From contig NC_091245.1 of assembly GCF_042477335.2 (NCBI RefSeq), forward strand, positions 113,494,501 to 113,558,500: DNA of 64,000 nucleotides, in the 5' to 3' direction. Position numbers and translations under genes: made by a program. This stretch comes from Ovis canadensis. Lineage: Eukaryota > Chordata > Mammalia > Artiodactyla > Bovidae. Below are positions 32,569-45,528 of this stretch, piece after piece (positions within the stretch are counted from its first letter, which is position 1; every line of letters begins with the position of its first letter). A model generated the notes under the pieces. It searched no databases. It was not told where the DNA came from and saw nothing but the letters and a program-made list of their open reading frames with translations.

Positions 32569-33009
32569 CATCAGAAACACGTCAAGAATTGCCAGTTGTC
32601 ACAAGCAATGATGCAGCTGGAGACTCTTACACTCGGCGGAGAATGTCAGACCGCGTTGGACCGAGGCATGTGGAGCATGGAAAATAATACAAAACGAAGC
32701 TATTTGCCAGGAGAAACCGACTCACGCAGAAACCCACCTTAGGGTAACGCAAGCGGAAAGGCAGCGCTGGAGGGATGACTGGGGAGCTGCAACGCACAGA
32801 TACGCAGGACCCTGTCTAAAGGGAGAAGCGCCAAGGTTATCCAGTTCAACACAGGGAATCAGCGTCAGTGCCCTGGAGTAACCTCAAGTGGAAAAGAATC
32901 TGAAACCATATATGACACTCGAGATCTGCACAAGCAAAACAGGATCACACTGCGGTCCACCGGAAACCAGCACAATATTGGGAATCCACTGTACTTCCGC
33001 AACAACCGT
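32569..33009 (+). mobile_element. L1 3'-end fragment A, unit 4
   Basis: Copy of fragment A, with the same 'cactcggcgg' reading as units 1, 2 and 7. Confidence 0.75.
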
Positions 33010-33068
33010 GACTACGACGTCGGAGTAAGCTTTCAAAAGAAAACTAACTCAGCAGGCAATGAAGTCAG

Positions 33069-33722
33069 CGGAAAACAGGTGAGCTATGCCAACCCCACCC
33101 TGGGTACATATCCACGAAAGGCGCAGCTCTTCATTCGGAAAGACACATGCAACCCCCACAGTCACAGCAGCACCGTTTGCCATAGCCGAGACGTGGAGAA
33201 AACCCTAGTGCCCATCCCCAAAGGCTCAGCCACCAAGATGCAGTATCAGAGAAAGGGAGAGAATGGGATGTCACCGAGCCGTCCACAAGAGGCAGATAGT
33301 GTCACTGGCAGCAACGGCGGCTGGAGCTGCAGAATATTACCCTTGGTGAGGGAAGTCAAACAGACAAGGTCACGGATGGGTGGACTCTAAAGTGTTGTAC
33401 AAATGAATCCCTGGGCCAACCAGCCACAGACTCTCAGACACAGGAAAGCCGCTTGGGGCTTCCCAAGGGCGCAGTCAGGGACCGAGGGATGAATGAGGAG
33501 CCGGGCTCAACGGATCAACCGTACCAGTACTGCGTAGGAAGGGGAGGAGGAACAAGGACACGCGGGATACCGCAGGGAATGAGATCCCATATGCTGTCAT
33601 CACCCGCAATGGAAACGAGCTGAACACATGAGCCCCCCCCCCACCCACCCACAGACAGGACTGAACCCCAACGCTGTACAGCGGAAACGCACACCAGGTT
33701 GTAGATCAACTACGCTTCCAGG
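33069..33722 (+). mobile_element. L1 3'-end fragment B, unit 4
   Basis: Copy of fragment B with a C10 run near 33633. Confidence 0.8.
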
Positions 33723-33782
33723 ACAAGTGCTACTCCGTCGAAGTCAGTCAGTCGAGGATCAGTCCAGCAATAGGAAAAAGAA

Positions 33783-34402
33783 GAGCTTCCATTATGATCC
33801 AGGAAAGCCAACCCTGGGCACGCGTCGGGAAAAGACGACAAATACCCCTAATGGGGAGAGATGCAGGCATCCCCCAGGGTCACCGCAGCCCTCTGTGCCG
33901 GAGCCGAGACCCGCGGGAAACGCCCAAGTGCCCGTCGGCACGTGGCCGGCACAAGAAGGTGAGGGATATCTGTACCGTGGAATATGACGCAGCCCTCAAG
34001 AAGGAGCCGCCATCGCCATGGGCCGCAAGGTCAGACGGACCCACAGAAGGGTCCGCTCAGTGAAGTGAGTCGCTTGGATCGGGAGAAAGCTCTGTGGACT
34101 CTTAACGACGAATACAGACGAATCTATGCGCAAAGGGGAAAGCGACCTGGAGACCCCGAAAACGTACATAGGGCTACCCAAGGGGAAAGGCAGGGAGGGA
34201 CGAAGTTGAAGTCGGATCAAGAGATAGGAAAGACTGTGCTTACAGTAGAAGAGCAACAGAGCTTTCCTCTGTAGCAGGAGAAGTGTATCTGTATCTCGCC
34301 TTCACCTACACTGGAAGACCACCTGGCAAAGAACAGGGGACTGAATCACTTTGCCGGGCACCTGAGACTCACCCAGGAATGTGAATCCGTTCTACTTGTG
34401 TT
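33783..34402 (+). mobile_element. L1 3'-end fragment C, across unit 4/5 junction
   Basis: Copy of fragment C, as at the other junctions. Confidence 0.8.
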
Positions 34403-35293
34403 CGAAGAAGCAGAAAAAGGAGCAGGCCGTGGCTTGAAGCGGGGGGTGGGGGGAGGCAGGCCAGTGGGACAGATGCAAAGGCAGGTTCCTTGGCAAGAGT
34501 GGGATTTGGAACGGCTCAGGGAGGAACGGGGCGTGGGGGGCGGGGTGTGTGGAGATGGGGGAGGCGGGGAGCTGGGGGTGGGATGGGTGCATGTGGGGGA
34601 GTAGGGGGACGGTGAGGCTGCAGGCTGAGGTGGGGGTGCTCTTGGGGCAGGGCTGATGCTGAGGTGAGGCGCGCAAGAGGGTTTCAGGGGGAAGGGGTGG
34701 TGTTTGAGGCGGTGAGGGCGTTGCTGTTGGAAACCTGTTTCTGCCGAGGCCAGGCCCGAGGGCGAGGGCCGGCAGCTGGTGGACTTCTTTGGAACTCGTC
34801 CTGCAAGACGTGGTCCAGGGACCCTGCAGGCAAAAGGGAGGTATGCTTGCCAGATGTGGCAGCTCCCTTGCTCCTGGCTGTGCAAACGTAGTGTGATTGA
34901 TTTCTCTCGGAGTGTGGGGAGAGTGAGGCAGGGAGCTTGGAGACGGACGTTGTGAAAGATGAAGTGTGGTGCGGGCGGCTGCCAGCGGTGGGGTATTCCT
35001 GCCAGTGCAGTCCCCGAGCCCTCGGCTGGGTCCGGGTGAGGACGCGAGCAAACACAAGAAAGGTGCCTGGACGCACGGGCGGCTGAGCCCGCAGGGTTTG
35101 GGGCCACGAAGGCTTGGCAGCAGGGCCTTTTGTGGGTGAGGTGGGGAGGGGTCCTGGGCGTCTGTGTGGGAGAGGCAGCGGGCGGCAGGTAGCCAGCCAG
35201 CGTTTGCAGGAGCGCTGCCTCGAGCGCGTTTCAGCGGGCAGACCTAGTTGGGCTCTGGGGCCGCACCGTGGGACCAAAAGGGGACGCTGGGGC

Positions 35294-35364
35294 TGCATGG
35301 GCCGGGAATCGAACCCGGGCCTCCCGCGTGGCAGGCGAGAATTCTACCACTGAACCACCCATGC
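35294..35364 (-). tRNA. tRNA-Gly-GCC: tRNA-Gly (anticodon GCC), unit 5
   Basis: Identical to the unit 1 gene; T4 terminator at 35276-35279. Confidence 0.97.
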
Positions 35365-36857
35365 ACCGGTGGCCAGCGCCGCCCGTCGCTGCCCCTCAGG
35401 CGCTGGCCGCCACCCGCCCGCCGCTGCTCACTGCTCGCCCGTGGGCATCTCTCTGCCCCGTTGCAGCGGGAGACGACGGGCGGGCGACCTGTAAGACAGG
35501 ATCCGGGCACGTGCAGGACCCCGGGGCGCGCCGCTCTCGGAGGGAGCCCGGCGCGACGGGACGCGGGCCCACGCGGCCCGTCCCGCGCCTTCTGCGCCGA
35601 CCACGGCCGCCGCGACCCTGTCGGTGTCGCGTGAGGGCGCCGGGAGCCGACGCCGTCTGCCCGGCGCCGGGATCCCTGTCAGGTGCAGGCGCTGCGTGGT
35701 CGCTGCGGCCGCGCGCAGACGTGCCTCTCAGCGACCGCCGGGTCCCGACCCAAAGTCCCTCTGGCGGGCTGGCTTTCCGGCCGTGCCGGGGTGGGGCGTG
35801 CGAGAGCGGGCGGGGGAAGGGACGCCGGGCTCGGTCTGTGCGGGAAGCGCGAGCGCGGGAGGGCGACGCCTCCGAGCGCCTCCGCCACCGCCCCCTACCC
35901 GCCCTCCCCCCGCCATCCCATCCTTAGACCCGCGCTCAGGCCCAGGGACCCAAAGGCGTGTGAGCCTGGCTCCCGCGCTCTGGCCGACCGCGCTCCCGGG
36001 GTCCGGCTCTGACGGGGTGGTGGTGGTGAGCAGGGGCCCTTTGGCAGCGCGGCTCCTGGCTCGGGGACTGCGGGCTGAGAGGCAGGGAGCGCGCCAGGGC
36101 GGGCTTGGCTCCGGCCGGGGCAGCGGCTTCCCACGGGAACGGGCGCCGTGGCGCCGAGGTCGGGGGCGCGGGCCGGGCGCCGGGGGGTGGGCTGGACGGG
36201 CACGCAGGGCTTCCGCTCCCTCCCCAGCGGAGCACCCTTCCCGGGACGGACTCGTGCAAGGAAGGCCGGTGTGCGCTGGCCAGCAGGAAGGCTGGATGGC
36301 ACGCGTCCAGGGCGGGCGGCAGGCAGGTTGCGGCCCGGCCAAGAACGCACGGCGGAGAAGGGTCGAGGGCACGCGGCAGCCCCTTGGCGGGCAAGGCGGG
36401 GGCTCGGCCGCCTCGCTGTGGCTGGGGAGCGCAGGCGGGCCGGCGGGGCGGGCGCGGAGGACGGGGTGCCGGCCTGGCGGGAGAGCTGGCGGGGGCAGCG
36501 GTGGAAGCAAGGCTGCGAGGGCGAGTAGGCCGTTCCCCGGGCAGAAGTCGGAGCGCCGGCGAAGGGAGGAGGGCTTGCCACCCGCCGCGGGGCTGCGTGC
36601 TTCGGCGCGGCCGGGGGCGGGGCGCGGCGGGGCTGTGGGAGTGGAAGTGGGAGGGTGGGCGAGTGTGGGCCAGGGGGAGGCAGGGAGGCAGGAAAAGCAG
36701 CAGCTGCAGCTGCAGCCAGCTGGCGAGGAAAGATGCGCTGAGAAGGACTGAAGGTGCCTTCTGTGGGGGTGCAGGTGGCGGCGGGAGGGCGTGTGTGGAG
36801 AAAGGCAGTGGCGCGCGGAGGACGGGTGCGTTTGTCCGGCGGGCCAAAAGGCTGGCT

Positions 36858-36940
36858 TGTCAGGAGTGGGATTCGAACCCACGCCTCCAGAGGAGACTGC
36901 GACCTGAACGCAGCGCCTTAGACCGCTCGGCCATCCTGAC
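36858..36940 (-). tRNA. tRNA-Leu-CAG: tRNA-Leu (anticodon CAG), unit 5, variable-arm variant
   Basis: Carries the variable-arm loop change shared with units 3 and 6. With unit 3 it also shares a nearby spacer variant ('ggcagcggtgg' near 36498) that unit 6 lacks, so a conversion end lies between the two sites. T4 at 36846-36849. Confidence 0.96.
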
Positions 36941-37036
36941 GGCGGGCCTGGCTGGGCGCGTGGCCGCTCGCCTGGCTGGGACCCGACGCGGCGCGAGCAC
37001 CGGCGCCCTTGGCGGGCCGCGGGCGGCGCCACGCCA

Positions 37037-37064
37037 GGCAGGCAGGCAGGCAGGCAGGCGGGCG
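37037..37064 (+). repeat. GGCA microsatellite, x5, unit 5
   Basis: Five GGCA then two GGCG. Confidence 0.95.
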
Positions 37065-37495
37065 GGCGTCCGGAGTGGGGGTCGACGGAGCCGGCGCGCG
37101 GCGGCCGGCCGAGGCGCCTGGCTCCGCCGCCGCTCGCGCCGCGGACCCAGAGGGCCCTGGGCGGGCCGGCCCCTCCCCACCCGCGCCTGTCCTGGCCCGA
37201 CGCCGGCCGGCGCGCGCCCACCGTGTCGTCGCAGCCCCGCTTGCCTTCTCGCGCCCCCTTCTCCCGGCGGAACGCCCGCGTTGGAGGCAAGAGGCGGCGC
37301 GCTGGGGAGGGTCCAGTGCCCCGGGGGTCCGGGTCCCTGTCGGGGTGGCGGGCTGCCGCTGTGACCGAGGCGGTTGGTCTGGTGCGCGGTTGGGTCGGGA
37401 CCCGTGGTGGCCGGCGGCCCGTGCTGGGCAAGGGGAGGCGTGGGCAGGCAGCCCGAGAGCCCGAGGGCGGCCGGGCGGCAGGACGGTCGCCGCCG

Positions 37496-37567
37496 TCCTC
37501 GTTAGTATAGTGGTGAGTATCCCCGCCTGTCACGCGGGAGACCGGGGTTCGATTCCCCGACGGGGAG
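37496..37567 (+). tRNA. tRNA-Asp-GTC: tRNA-Asp (anticodon GTC), unit 5
   Basis: Identical to the unit 1 gene; T5 terminator at 37579-37583. Confidence 0.97.
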
Positions 37568-38308
37568 GCAACACACCCTTTTTGGTGGCCGCGGTCGCTC
37601 TCTGTCCTGCCGCCAGGCCCCGGAGGGCCCTTCGCCTCCTCCCGACGTCTTTGGGCGAGGCGCCAGGGCGCCGCCGACGGCGGTGCCCGGCCTAGCTCCC
37701 GGCGACCCCCTCTGCCCGTGCAGCGCTCCAGCCTGAGCCCTTTGTCGTCGGCGGGCGCACGGTCGCCACGGCGGAGCGAGGGCCTCCTTGGCGACCCCAC
37801 GGCCTTGCCCGACCATAGCCGGATCTGGCGGCCGGCCGGCCGCCCGCCCACGCGCCGACCCCCAGTGGCTGCCTGAGTGGGCTCGTAGGCTCGCGACGGC
37901 CCCGCCGCGTGCAGGCAGGTGGGTCCCGTGTCCCCTTGTCGTCGTGGGAAGTGGCCTCGCCCAGCGCCCGGTGGAGTAGCGCTTTGGCCAGCTGGGTGCT
38001 GGAAGCTGCGCGCCCCGCGTTGCCCGCCGGGGGTGAGGGCGGGGAGGCGTTGGCGGGCCGCGGCGGGGAGCGAAGGGCCGGAGGGCCGCAAGGCCGCGGG
38101 GGCGCCGCCCTGGGGCGGTGGGGCCGGTGGATTCCCGGCGACCGCTTGGCGCTGGCGCGCTCGGGGCGCCGCGTGGCTGCTGGGAGCGCCGGCGGCGGCG
38201 GCGCAAGCCTCCGGCTGACGGGGCGTCGGGGCAGGGATGCGGAGGCGGCGGCGAGAGTATGCTGGGGCGAGCCCGGGGCCGGCGTCTGGCGGCCGCCCGG
38301 GCTGTGGA

Positions 38309-38380
38309 GCGTTGGTGGTATAGTGGTGAGCATAGCTGCCTTCCAAGCAGTTGACCCGGGTTCGATTCCCGGCCAACGCA
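38309..38380 (+). tRNA. tRNA-Gly-TCC: tRNA-Gly (anticodon TCC), unit 5
   Basis: Identical to the unit 1 gene; T4 terminator at 38392-38395. Confidence 0.97.
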
Positions 38381-38658
38381 GCGGGCCGACCTTTTGCTGA
38401 GTTCCAGCGCTCTCCCGGCAGGGGCGTTCGGGGGACAGAGAGGTGGGAGCAGGGAGCCAGCCCGCTGGCCGGCGGCTTTTGGCGTGTGTGCGAGAAGCCG
38501 GCGGCGCGCGCGGTGTTTTGAGGGTGCTGAAAGCAAGACGGCACGGCAGGGCAGGCGGCTGCACTTGCAAAGGCCGGGTGTGGGCAGCAAGGTGGCACGG
38601 GCGGGTGGCATGGAGGCGCGGGGCTCACCAGGAGCAGGCGAGGGCTGAACCCCGACGC

Positions 38659-38730
38659 TCCCTGGTGGTCTAGTGGTTAGGATTCGGCGCTCTCATCGCC
38701 GCGGCCCGGGTTCGATTCCCGGTCAGGGAA
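38659..38730 (+). tRNA. tRNA-Glu-CTC: tRNA-Glu (anticodon CTC), unit 5, loop variant T38
   Basis: T instead of C at 38696, position 38, the last base of the anticodon loop. Units 6 and 7 share it. The anticodon is unchanged. Position 38 can tune decoding and modification, so a mild effect is possible. First TTTT at 38792-38795. Confidence 0.95.
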
Positions 38731-39583
38731 GCCTTTCTTCTTCCTCTCCGCCTGCCACCTGCCCACGTCCTCGCTGGACACCCTGCCACCCTTTTCTTAG
38801 CCTACGCTTGCTCAGCGCTGCGCCAGAGGCCCCCGGGACCCTGCCCATCCAGCCCCAGCACGATTCAGGCCACCTCCGCCGTCCCGCGGGGCAAAGGTTT
38901 TGGCCGCAGTGGCAACCTCGCGCCGCTTCCACCACGACGCGCCTGAGGCCTCCCATCCACCAGCCCCCCCCCCCCCAACCCCACCCCCCGCCTCCCTCCC
39001 TCCTGAGGGGCTGCGGCTGCTGCCCCTGGTGGTGGCGGTGATGCTCCTGGGCTTGTGCTGGTTCTCCTGCTGTGGGTGGTGGTGAGGAGGTGGGCTTGGA
39101 TAGGGCCGGCGGCGGTAGGGTGGGGGTAGGGCTGGGGGTAGGGGCGTGGGCTGTGGCGGTCGCCAGCTGGGGGCCAGCAGCGGCAGGGGCGGTGGCCACA
39201 GCCGAAGGTGAGCGAGGGGGATCTGCCTCTGGGAGTGGGGGCCGTGGCCACGGACCGCCTGCCTTGTCGTGTCTCTCATGCCAGCCACCTCTCTGGGCGG
39301 CTTGGCCAGTGCGCGCCAGGTCCCGGGCTGGCTGTGACTCCCGTGTGCCGCTGGCGACTCCAAGAGGGTTCTGGTCTTGAGTGGGCTCTGGGAGGCGGAC
39401 CACGGTGCCCGGGAGGCATGGGTAGCAGTTCAGTCGCCCGGGGGCAGCGATGCCTGCCAGGGAGGACAACCCGACCATCGTGCTGTTTCCCTTGCCTGAC
39501 CACAGCTCTCAATCCTACTGGACTGAGGCAAGATTTACCCAGGCCTCCCTCCCCCACTCGTAACCAAAGGTGGGCACTCGGGT

Positions 39584-39584
<1 letters not shown>

Positions 39585-39614
<30 letters not shown>
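39585..39614 (+). repeat. CA microsatellite, x15, unit 5
   Basis: Pure (CA)15. Confidence 0.97.
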
Positions 39615-39617
<3 letters not shown>

Positions 39618-41031
39618 CGCCCTCCAAACTGTCTATCCAGGATCCACTCCATCCCTCTCCCCACCCTGTCACCGTCTTCCCCTAGGAACTCTGCGCGAGG
39701 GTGATCCTCCAGCACAGTCTCCTCTTGGCCCCGTCTCGGCTGGTCTATCCCCAAAGGGTTTCACGTCTGTTCAAGGACTGTGTCCTTCGGAGGGGAAGTG
39801 GACGGCAGACGAAAGGCACCAACGTGCGGCGAGGGCGGCACACTCGGGTGCGATGGCACAAAGGCGAGTGCCCTGTGGGAAAGGAGCCCCCGTGGCCCGA
39901 CGTGTGCTTGCCGTCGCCAAAGGAGGTTTCCTCGAGGCCCCTGCCGGGGCTGTGGGCGTCAGAGTGCATGGGGGAGAGTATCGGAGGAAGGTGCTTGGGG
40001 CCATGGCTGGTGGGCGCCCCACGTGGATCAGGGACCCGGGCAGGGCGATCGCGAGCAGAGGGTGCGGCGGCGAGCAGGGAGCTGGGAGGCAGGCCCCGGG
40101 GTGCTTGGTCGGGGCGTCTGCATGGACGGCCGGCGGGAAGGGGCGGCGTGGGGCTCTCGGGGACCTGGCCGAAAGATCGGCAGGCCACTCGAGCAGGGCC
40201 TCTACAGAAGCATGGGCGCGGCGGCGAAGCCGTGCCAGGCACATGTGAGAGGCTGGGACGGATCTGCGGTAGGTAGGGGTGGGCGTGGGGGTTGGGCTGG
40301 GGCTGCGGAGCCAGAGGGAGGCCCGCACTGGTGAACGCCAGGGCAGGGCAGGCCAGGGCAGGACGTGTGAGGGATAGCCCGAGCTCCAGGGGGATGTTGG
40401 GTGGGGAGGTGGGGCCGAGCCTGGAGTCTGGCGGGAAAGGCAGAGGGCAGGCCGTGACAGTGACGGGGCTGTGGCGTGAGGAAGATGGCGGGTGAGCACT
40501 CCATTTGGGTCGGGTGGCGGGTGAGCGGGGGCGAGCCACACTGGTGCTCGGTGCCACAGGCTGCTCAGGCTCGGCGGCGGGCTGTGGCTCTGGGCGGAGG
40601 CTAGGACGCAGGCAAGCGAAGGACAGAAACGGAGCGCCAGCGCCAGCTGGGGGCCAGACCCGGTCCGAGATGGGTGGGCCCACCGTACCGCCCCAGAGAC
40701 CAAAGTCACCACCCATCGGGAGGGAGTGTCCAGTGTCGGGGGTGACACTGCTGGGGCCTCAGGGTGGGATGGGGCGGGGGTGGCTGGCAGCGCAGGTGGC
40801 TGTGATTTCATGAGGGCCAAGGAGAGCTCCCATGTGACCGGGCACAGTCAGCCCTCCAGGGTACACGCCCGCAGAGGGCAAACCTCGGGGAGGTCTGAGG
40901 GTCCGGACACCGCCACCGCCTCGGCAGCACCGCCTGCCAGGGCCCGTACACGGAGCAAACCCCAGCGCCCAGCCACACACGGCGGGCCCAAGAAGGGGTG
41001 GCATCGATGCAGCATGGCGCCATCACTCAGG

Positions 41032-41472
41032 CACCAGAAACACGTCAAGAATTGCCAGTTGTCACAAGCAATGATGCAGCTGGAGACTCTTACACTCGGC
41101 AGAGAATGTCAGACCGCGTTGGACCGAGGCATGTGGAGCATGGAAAATAATACAAAACGAAGCTATTTGCCAGGAGAAACCGACTCACGCAGAAACCCAC
41201 CTTAGGGTAACGCAAGCGGAAAGGCAGCGCTGGAGGGATGACTGGGGAGCTGCAACGCACAGATACGCAGGACCCTGTCTAAAGGGAGAAGCGCCAAGGT
41301 TATCCAGTTCAACACAGGGAATCAGCGTCAGTGCCCTGGAGTAACCTCAAGTGGAAGAGAATCTGAAACCATATATGACACTCGAGATCTGCACAAGCAA
41401 AACAGGATCACACTGCGGTCCACCGGAAACCAGCACAATATTGGGAATCCACTGTACTTCCGCAACAACCGT
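41032..41472 (+). mobile_element. L1 3'-end fragment A, unit 5
   Basis: Copy of fragment A; shares 'cactcggcag' with units 3 and 6, and 'gtggaagaga' with units 2, 6 and 7. Confidence 0.75.
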
Positions 41473-41531
41473 GACTACGACGTCGGAGTAAGCTTTCAAA
41501 AGAAAACTAACTCAGCAGGCAATGAAGTCAG

Positions 41532-42186
41532 CGGAAAACAGGTGAGCTATGCCAACCCCACCCTGGGTACATATCCACGAAAGGCGCAGCTCTTCATTCG
41601 GAAAGACACATGCAACCCCCACAGTCACAGCAGCACCGTTTGCCATAGCCGAGACGTGGAGAAAACCCTAGTGCCCATCCCCAAAGGCTCAGCCACCAAG
41701 ATGCAGTATCAGAGAAAGGGAGAGAATGGGATGTCACCGAGCCGTCCACAAGAGGCAGATAGTGTCACTGGCAGCAACGGCGGCTGGAGCTGCAGAATAT
41801 TACCCTTGGTGAGGGAAGTCAAACAGACAAGGTCACGGATGGGTGGACTCTAAAGTGTTGTACAAATGAATCCCTGGGCCAACCAGCCACAGACTCTCAG
41901 ACACAGGAAAGCCGCTTGGGGCTTCCCAAGGGCGCAGTCAGGGACCGAGGGATGAATGAGGAGCCGGGCTCAACGGATCAACCGTACCAGTACTGCGTAG
42001 GAAGGGGAGGAGGAACAAGGACACGCGGGATACCGCAGGGAATGAGATCCCATATGCTGTCATCACCCGCAATGGAAACGAGCTGAACACATGAGCCCCC
42101 CCTCCCACCCACCCACAGACAGGACTGAACCCCAACGCTGTACAGCGGAAACGCACACCAGGTTGTAGATCAACTACGCTTCCAGG
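41532..42186 (+). mobile_element. L1 3'-end fragment B, unit 5
   Basis: Copy of fragment B. The C run near 42101 is interrupted by a T, as in units 6 and 7. Confidence 0.8.
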
Positions 42187-42246
42187 ACAAGTGCTACTCC
42201 GTCGAAGTCAGTCAGTCGAGGATCAGTCCAGCAATAGGAAAAAGAA

Positions 42247-42866
42247 GAGCTTCCATTATGATCCAGGAAAGCCAACCCTGGGCACGCGTCGGGAAAAGAC
42301 GACAAATACCCCTAATGGGGAGAGATGCAGGCATCCCCCAGGGTCACCGCAGCCCTCTGTGCCGGAGCCGAGACCCGCGGGAAACGCCCAAGTGCCCGTC
42401 GGCACGTGGCCGGCACAAGAAGGTGAGGGATATCTGTACCGTGGAATATGACGCAGCCCTCAAGAAGGAGCCGCCATCGCCATGGGCCGCAAGGTCAGAC
42501 GGACCCACAGAAGGGTCCGCTCAGTGAAGTGAGTCGCTTGGATCGGGAGAAAGCTCTGTGGACTCTTAACGACGAATACAGACGAATCTATGCGCAAAGG
42601 GGAAAGCGACCTGGAGACCCCGAAAACGTACATAGGGCTACCCAAGGGGAAAGGCAGGGAGGGACGAAGTTGAAGTCGGATCAAGAGATAGGAAAGACTG
42701 TGCTTACAGTAGAAGAGCAACAGAGCTTTCCTCTGTAGCAGGAGAAGTGTATCTGTATCTCGCCTTCACCTACACTGGAAGACCACCTGGCAAAGAACAG
42801 GGGACTGAATCACTTTGCCGGGCACCTGAGACTCACCCAGGAATGTGAATCCGTTCTACTTGTGTT
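42247..42866 (+). mobile_element. L1 3'-end fragment C, across unit 5/6 junction
   Basis: Copy of fragment C, as at the other junctions. Confidence 0.8.
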
Positions 42867-43757
42867 CGAAGAAGCAGAAAAAGGAGCAGGCCGTGGCTTG
42901 ACGCGGGGGGTGGGGGGAGGCAGGCCAGTGGGACAGATGCAAAGGCAGGTTCCTTGGCAAGAGTGGGATTTGGAACGGCTCAGGGAGGAACGGGGCGTGG
43001 GGGGCGGGGTGTGTGGAGATGGGGGAGGCGGGGAGCTGGGGGTGGGATGGGTGCATGTGGGGGAGTAGGGGGACGGTGAGGCTGCAGGCTGAGGTGGGGG
43101 TGCTCTTGGGGCAGGGCTGATGCTGAGGTGAGGCGCGCAAGAGGGTTTCAGGGGGAAGGGGTGGTGTTTGAGGCGGTGAGGGCGTTGCTGTTGGAAACCT
43201 GTTTCTGCCGAGGCCAGGCCCGAGGGCGAGGGCCGGCAGCTGGTGGACTTCTTTGGAACTCGTCCTGCAAGACGTGGTCCAGGGACCCTGCAGGCAAAAG
43301 GGAGGTATGCTTGCCAGATGTGGCAGCTCCCTTGCTCCTGGCTGTGCAAACGTAGTGTGATTGATTTCTCTCGGAGTGTGGGGAGAGTGAGGCAGGGAGC
43401 TTGGAGACGGACGTTGTGAAAGATGAAGTGTGGTGCGGGCGGCTGCCAGCGGTGGGGTATTCCTGCCAGTGCAGTCCCCGAGCCCTCGGCTGGGTCCGGG
43501 TGAGGACGCGAGCAAACACAAGAAAGGTGCCTGGACGCACGGGCGGCTGAGCCCGCAGGGTTTGGGGCCACGAAGGCTTGGCAGCAGGGCCTTTTGTGGG
43601 TGAGGTGGGGAGGGGTCCTGGGCGTCTGTGTGGGAGAGGCAGCGGGCGGCAGGTAGCCAGCCAGCGTTTGCAGGAGCGCTGCCTCGAGCGCGTTTCAGCG
43701 GGCAGACCTAGTTGGGCTCTGGGGCCGCACCGTGGGACCAAAAGGGGACGCTGGGGC

Positions 43758-43828
43758 TGCATGGGCCGGGAATCGAACCCGGGCCTCCCGCGTGGCAGGC
43801 GAGAATTCTACCACTGAACCACCCATGC
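43758..43828 (-). tRNA. tRNA-Gly-GCC: tRNA-Gly (anticodon GCC), unit 6
   Basis: Identical to the unit 1 gene; T4 terminator at 43740-43743. Confidence 0.97.
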
Positions 43829-45321
43829 ACCGGTGGCCAGCGCCGCCCGTCGCTGCCCCTCAGGCGCTGGCCGCCACCCGCCCGCCGCTGCTCACTGCTC
43901 GCCCGTGGGCATCTCTCTGCCCCGTTGCAGCGGGAGACGACGGGCGGGCGACCTGTAAGACAGGATCCGGGCACGTGCAGGACCCCGGGGCGCGCCGCTC
44001 TCGGAGGGAGCCCGGCGCGACGGGACGCGGGCCCACGCGGCCCGTCCCGCGCCTTCTGCGCCGACCACGGCCGCCGCGACCCTGTCGGTGTCGCGTGAGG
44101 GCGCCGGGAGCCGACGCCGTCTGCCCGGCGCCGGGATCCCTGTCAGGTGCAGGCGCTGCGTGGTCGCTGCGGCCGCGCGCAGACGTGCCTCTCAGCGACC
44201 GCCGGGTCCCGACCCAAAGTCCCTCTGGCGGGCTGGCTTTCCGGCCGTGCCGGGGTGGGGCGTGCGAGAGCGGGCGGGGGAAGGGACGCCGGGCTCGGTC
44301 TGTGCGGGAAGCGCGAGCGCGGGAGGGCGACGCCTCCGAGCGCCTCCGCCACCGCCCCCTACCCGCCCTCCCCCCGCCATCCCATCCTTAGACCCGCGCT
44401 CAGGCCCAGGGACCCAAAGGCGTGTGAGCCTGGCTCCCGCGCTCTGGCCGACCGCGCTCCCGGGGTCCGGCTCTGACGGGGTGGTGGTGGTGAGCAGGGG
44501 CCCTTTGGCAGCGCGGCTCCTGGCTCGGGGACTGCGGGCTGAGAGGCAGGGAGCGCGCCAGGGCGGGCTTGGCTCCGGCCGGGGCAGCGGCTTCCCACGG
44601 GAACGGGCGCCGTGGCGCCGAGGTCGGGGGCGCGGGCCGGGCGCCGGGGGGTGGGCTGGACGGGCACGCAGGGCTTCCGCTCCCTCCCCAGCGGAGCACC
44701 CTTCCCGGGACGGACTCGTGCAAGGAAGGCCGGTGTGCGCTGGCCAGCAGGAAGGCTGGATGGCACGCGTCCAGGGCGGGCGGCAGGCAGGTTGCGGCCC
44801 GGCCAAGAACGCACGGCGGAGAAGGGTCGAGGGCACGCGGCAGCCCCTTGGCGGGCAAGGCGGGGGCTCGGCCGCCTCGCTGTGGCTGGGGAGCGCAGGC
44901 GGGCCGGCGGGGCGGGCGCGGAGGACGGGGTGCCGGCCTGGCGGGAGAGCTGGCGGGGGCAGCCGTGGAAGCAAGGCTGCGAGGGCGAGTAGGCCGTTCC
45001 CCGGGCAGAAGTCGGAGCGCCGGCGAAGGGAGGAGGGCTTGCCACCCGCCGCGGGGCTGCGTGCTTCGGCGCGGCCGGGGGCGGGGCGCGGCGGGGCTGT
45101 GGGAGTGGAAGTGGGAGGGTGGGCGAGTGTGGGCCAGGGGGAGGCAGGGAGGCAGGAAAAGCAGCAGCTGCAGCTGCAGCCAGCTGGCGAGGAAAGATGC
45201 GCTGAGAAGGACTGAAGGTGCCTTCTGTGGGGGTGCAGGTGGCGGCGGGAGGGCGTGTGTGGAGAAAGGCAGTGGCGCGCGGAGGACGGGTGCGTTTGTC
45301 CGGCGGGCCAAAAGGCTGGCT

Positions 45322-45404
45322 TGTCAGGAGTGGGATTCGAACCCACGCCTCCAGAGGAGACTGCGACCTGAACGCAGCGCCTTAGACCGCTCGGCCATCC
45401 TGAC
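45322..45404 (-). tRNA. tRNA-Leu-CAG: tRNA-Leu (anticodon CAG), unit 6, variable-arm variant
   Basis: Variable-arm loop change shared with units 3 and 5, but without the upstream spacer variant those two share. T4 terminator at 45310-45313. Confidence 0.96.
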
Positions 45405-45500
45405 GGCGGGCCTGGCTGGGCGCGTGGCCGCTCGCCTGGCTGGGACCCGACGCGGCGCGAGCACCGGCGCCCTTGGCGGGCCGCGGGCGGCGCCACGCCA

Positions 45501-45528
45501 GGCAGGCAGGCAGGCAGGCAGGCGGGCG
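45501..45528 (+). repeat. GGCA microsatellite, x5, unit 6
   Basis: Five GGCA then two GGCG. Confidence 0.95.

Larger units (their letters stand above)
25451..33926 (+). repeat. tRNA array repeat unit 4 (8476 bp)
   Basis: Complete unit with the longest GGCA (x7) and CA (x18) tracts and the shortest poly-C (11). These and a C10 run explain its +8 bp relative to unit 1. Its Glu-CTC gene has a private anticodon-stem change. It shares T at 29493 and T at 29694 with unit 1. Confidence 0.97.
33927..42390 (+). repeat. tRNA array repeat unit 5 (8464 bp)
   Basis: Complete unit, nearly the twin of unit 6 and of the same length. With units 6 and 7 it shares a 1-bp G deletion near 39120, a T interrupting the C run near 42101, and T at position 38 of Glu-CTC. 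These shared changes suggest that units 5 to 7 derive from a recent local duplication or conversion. Confidence 0.97.
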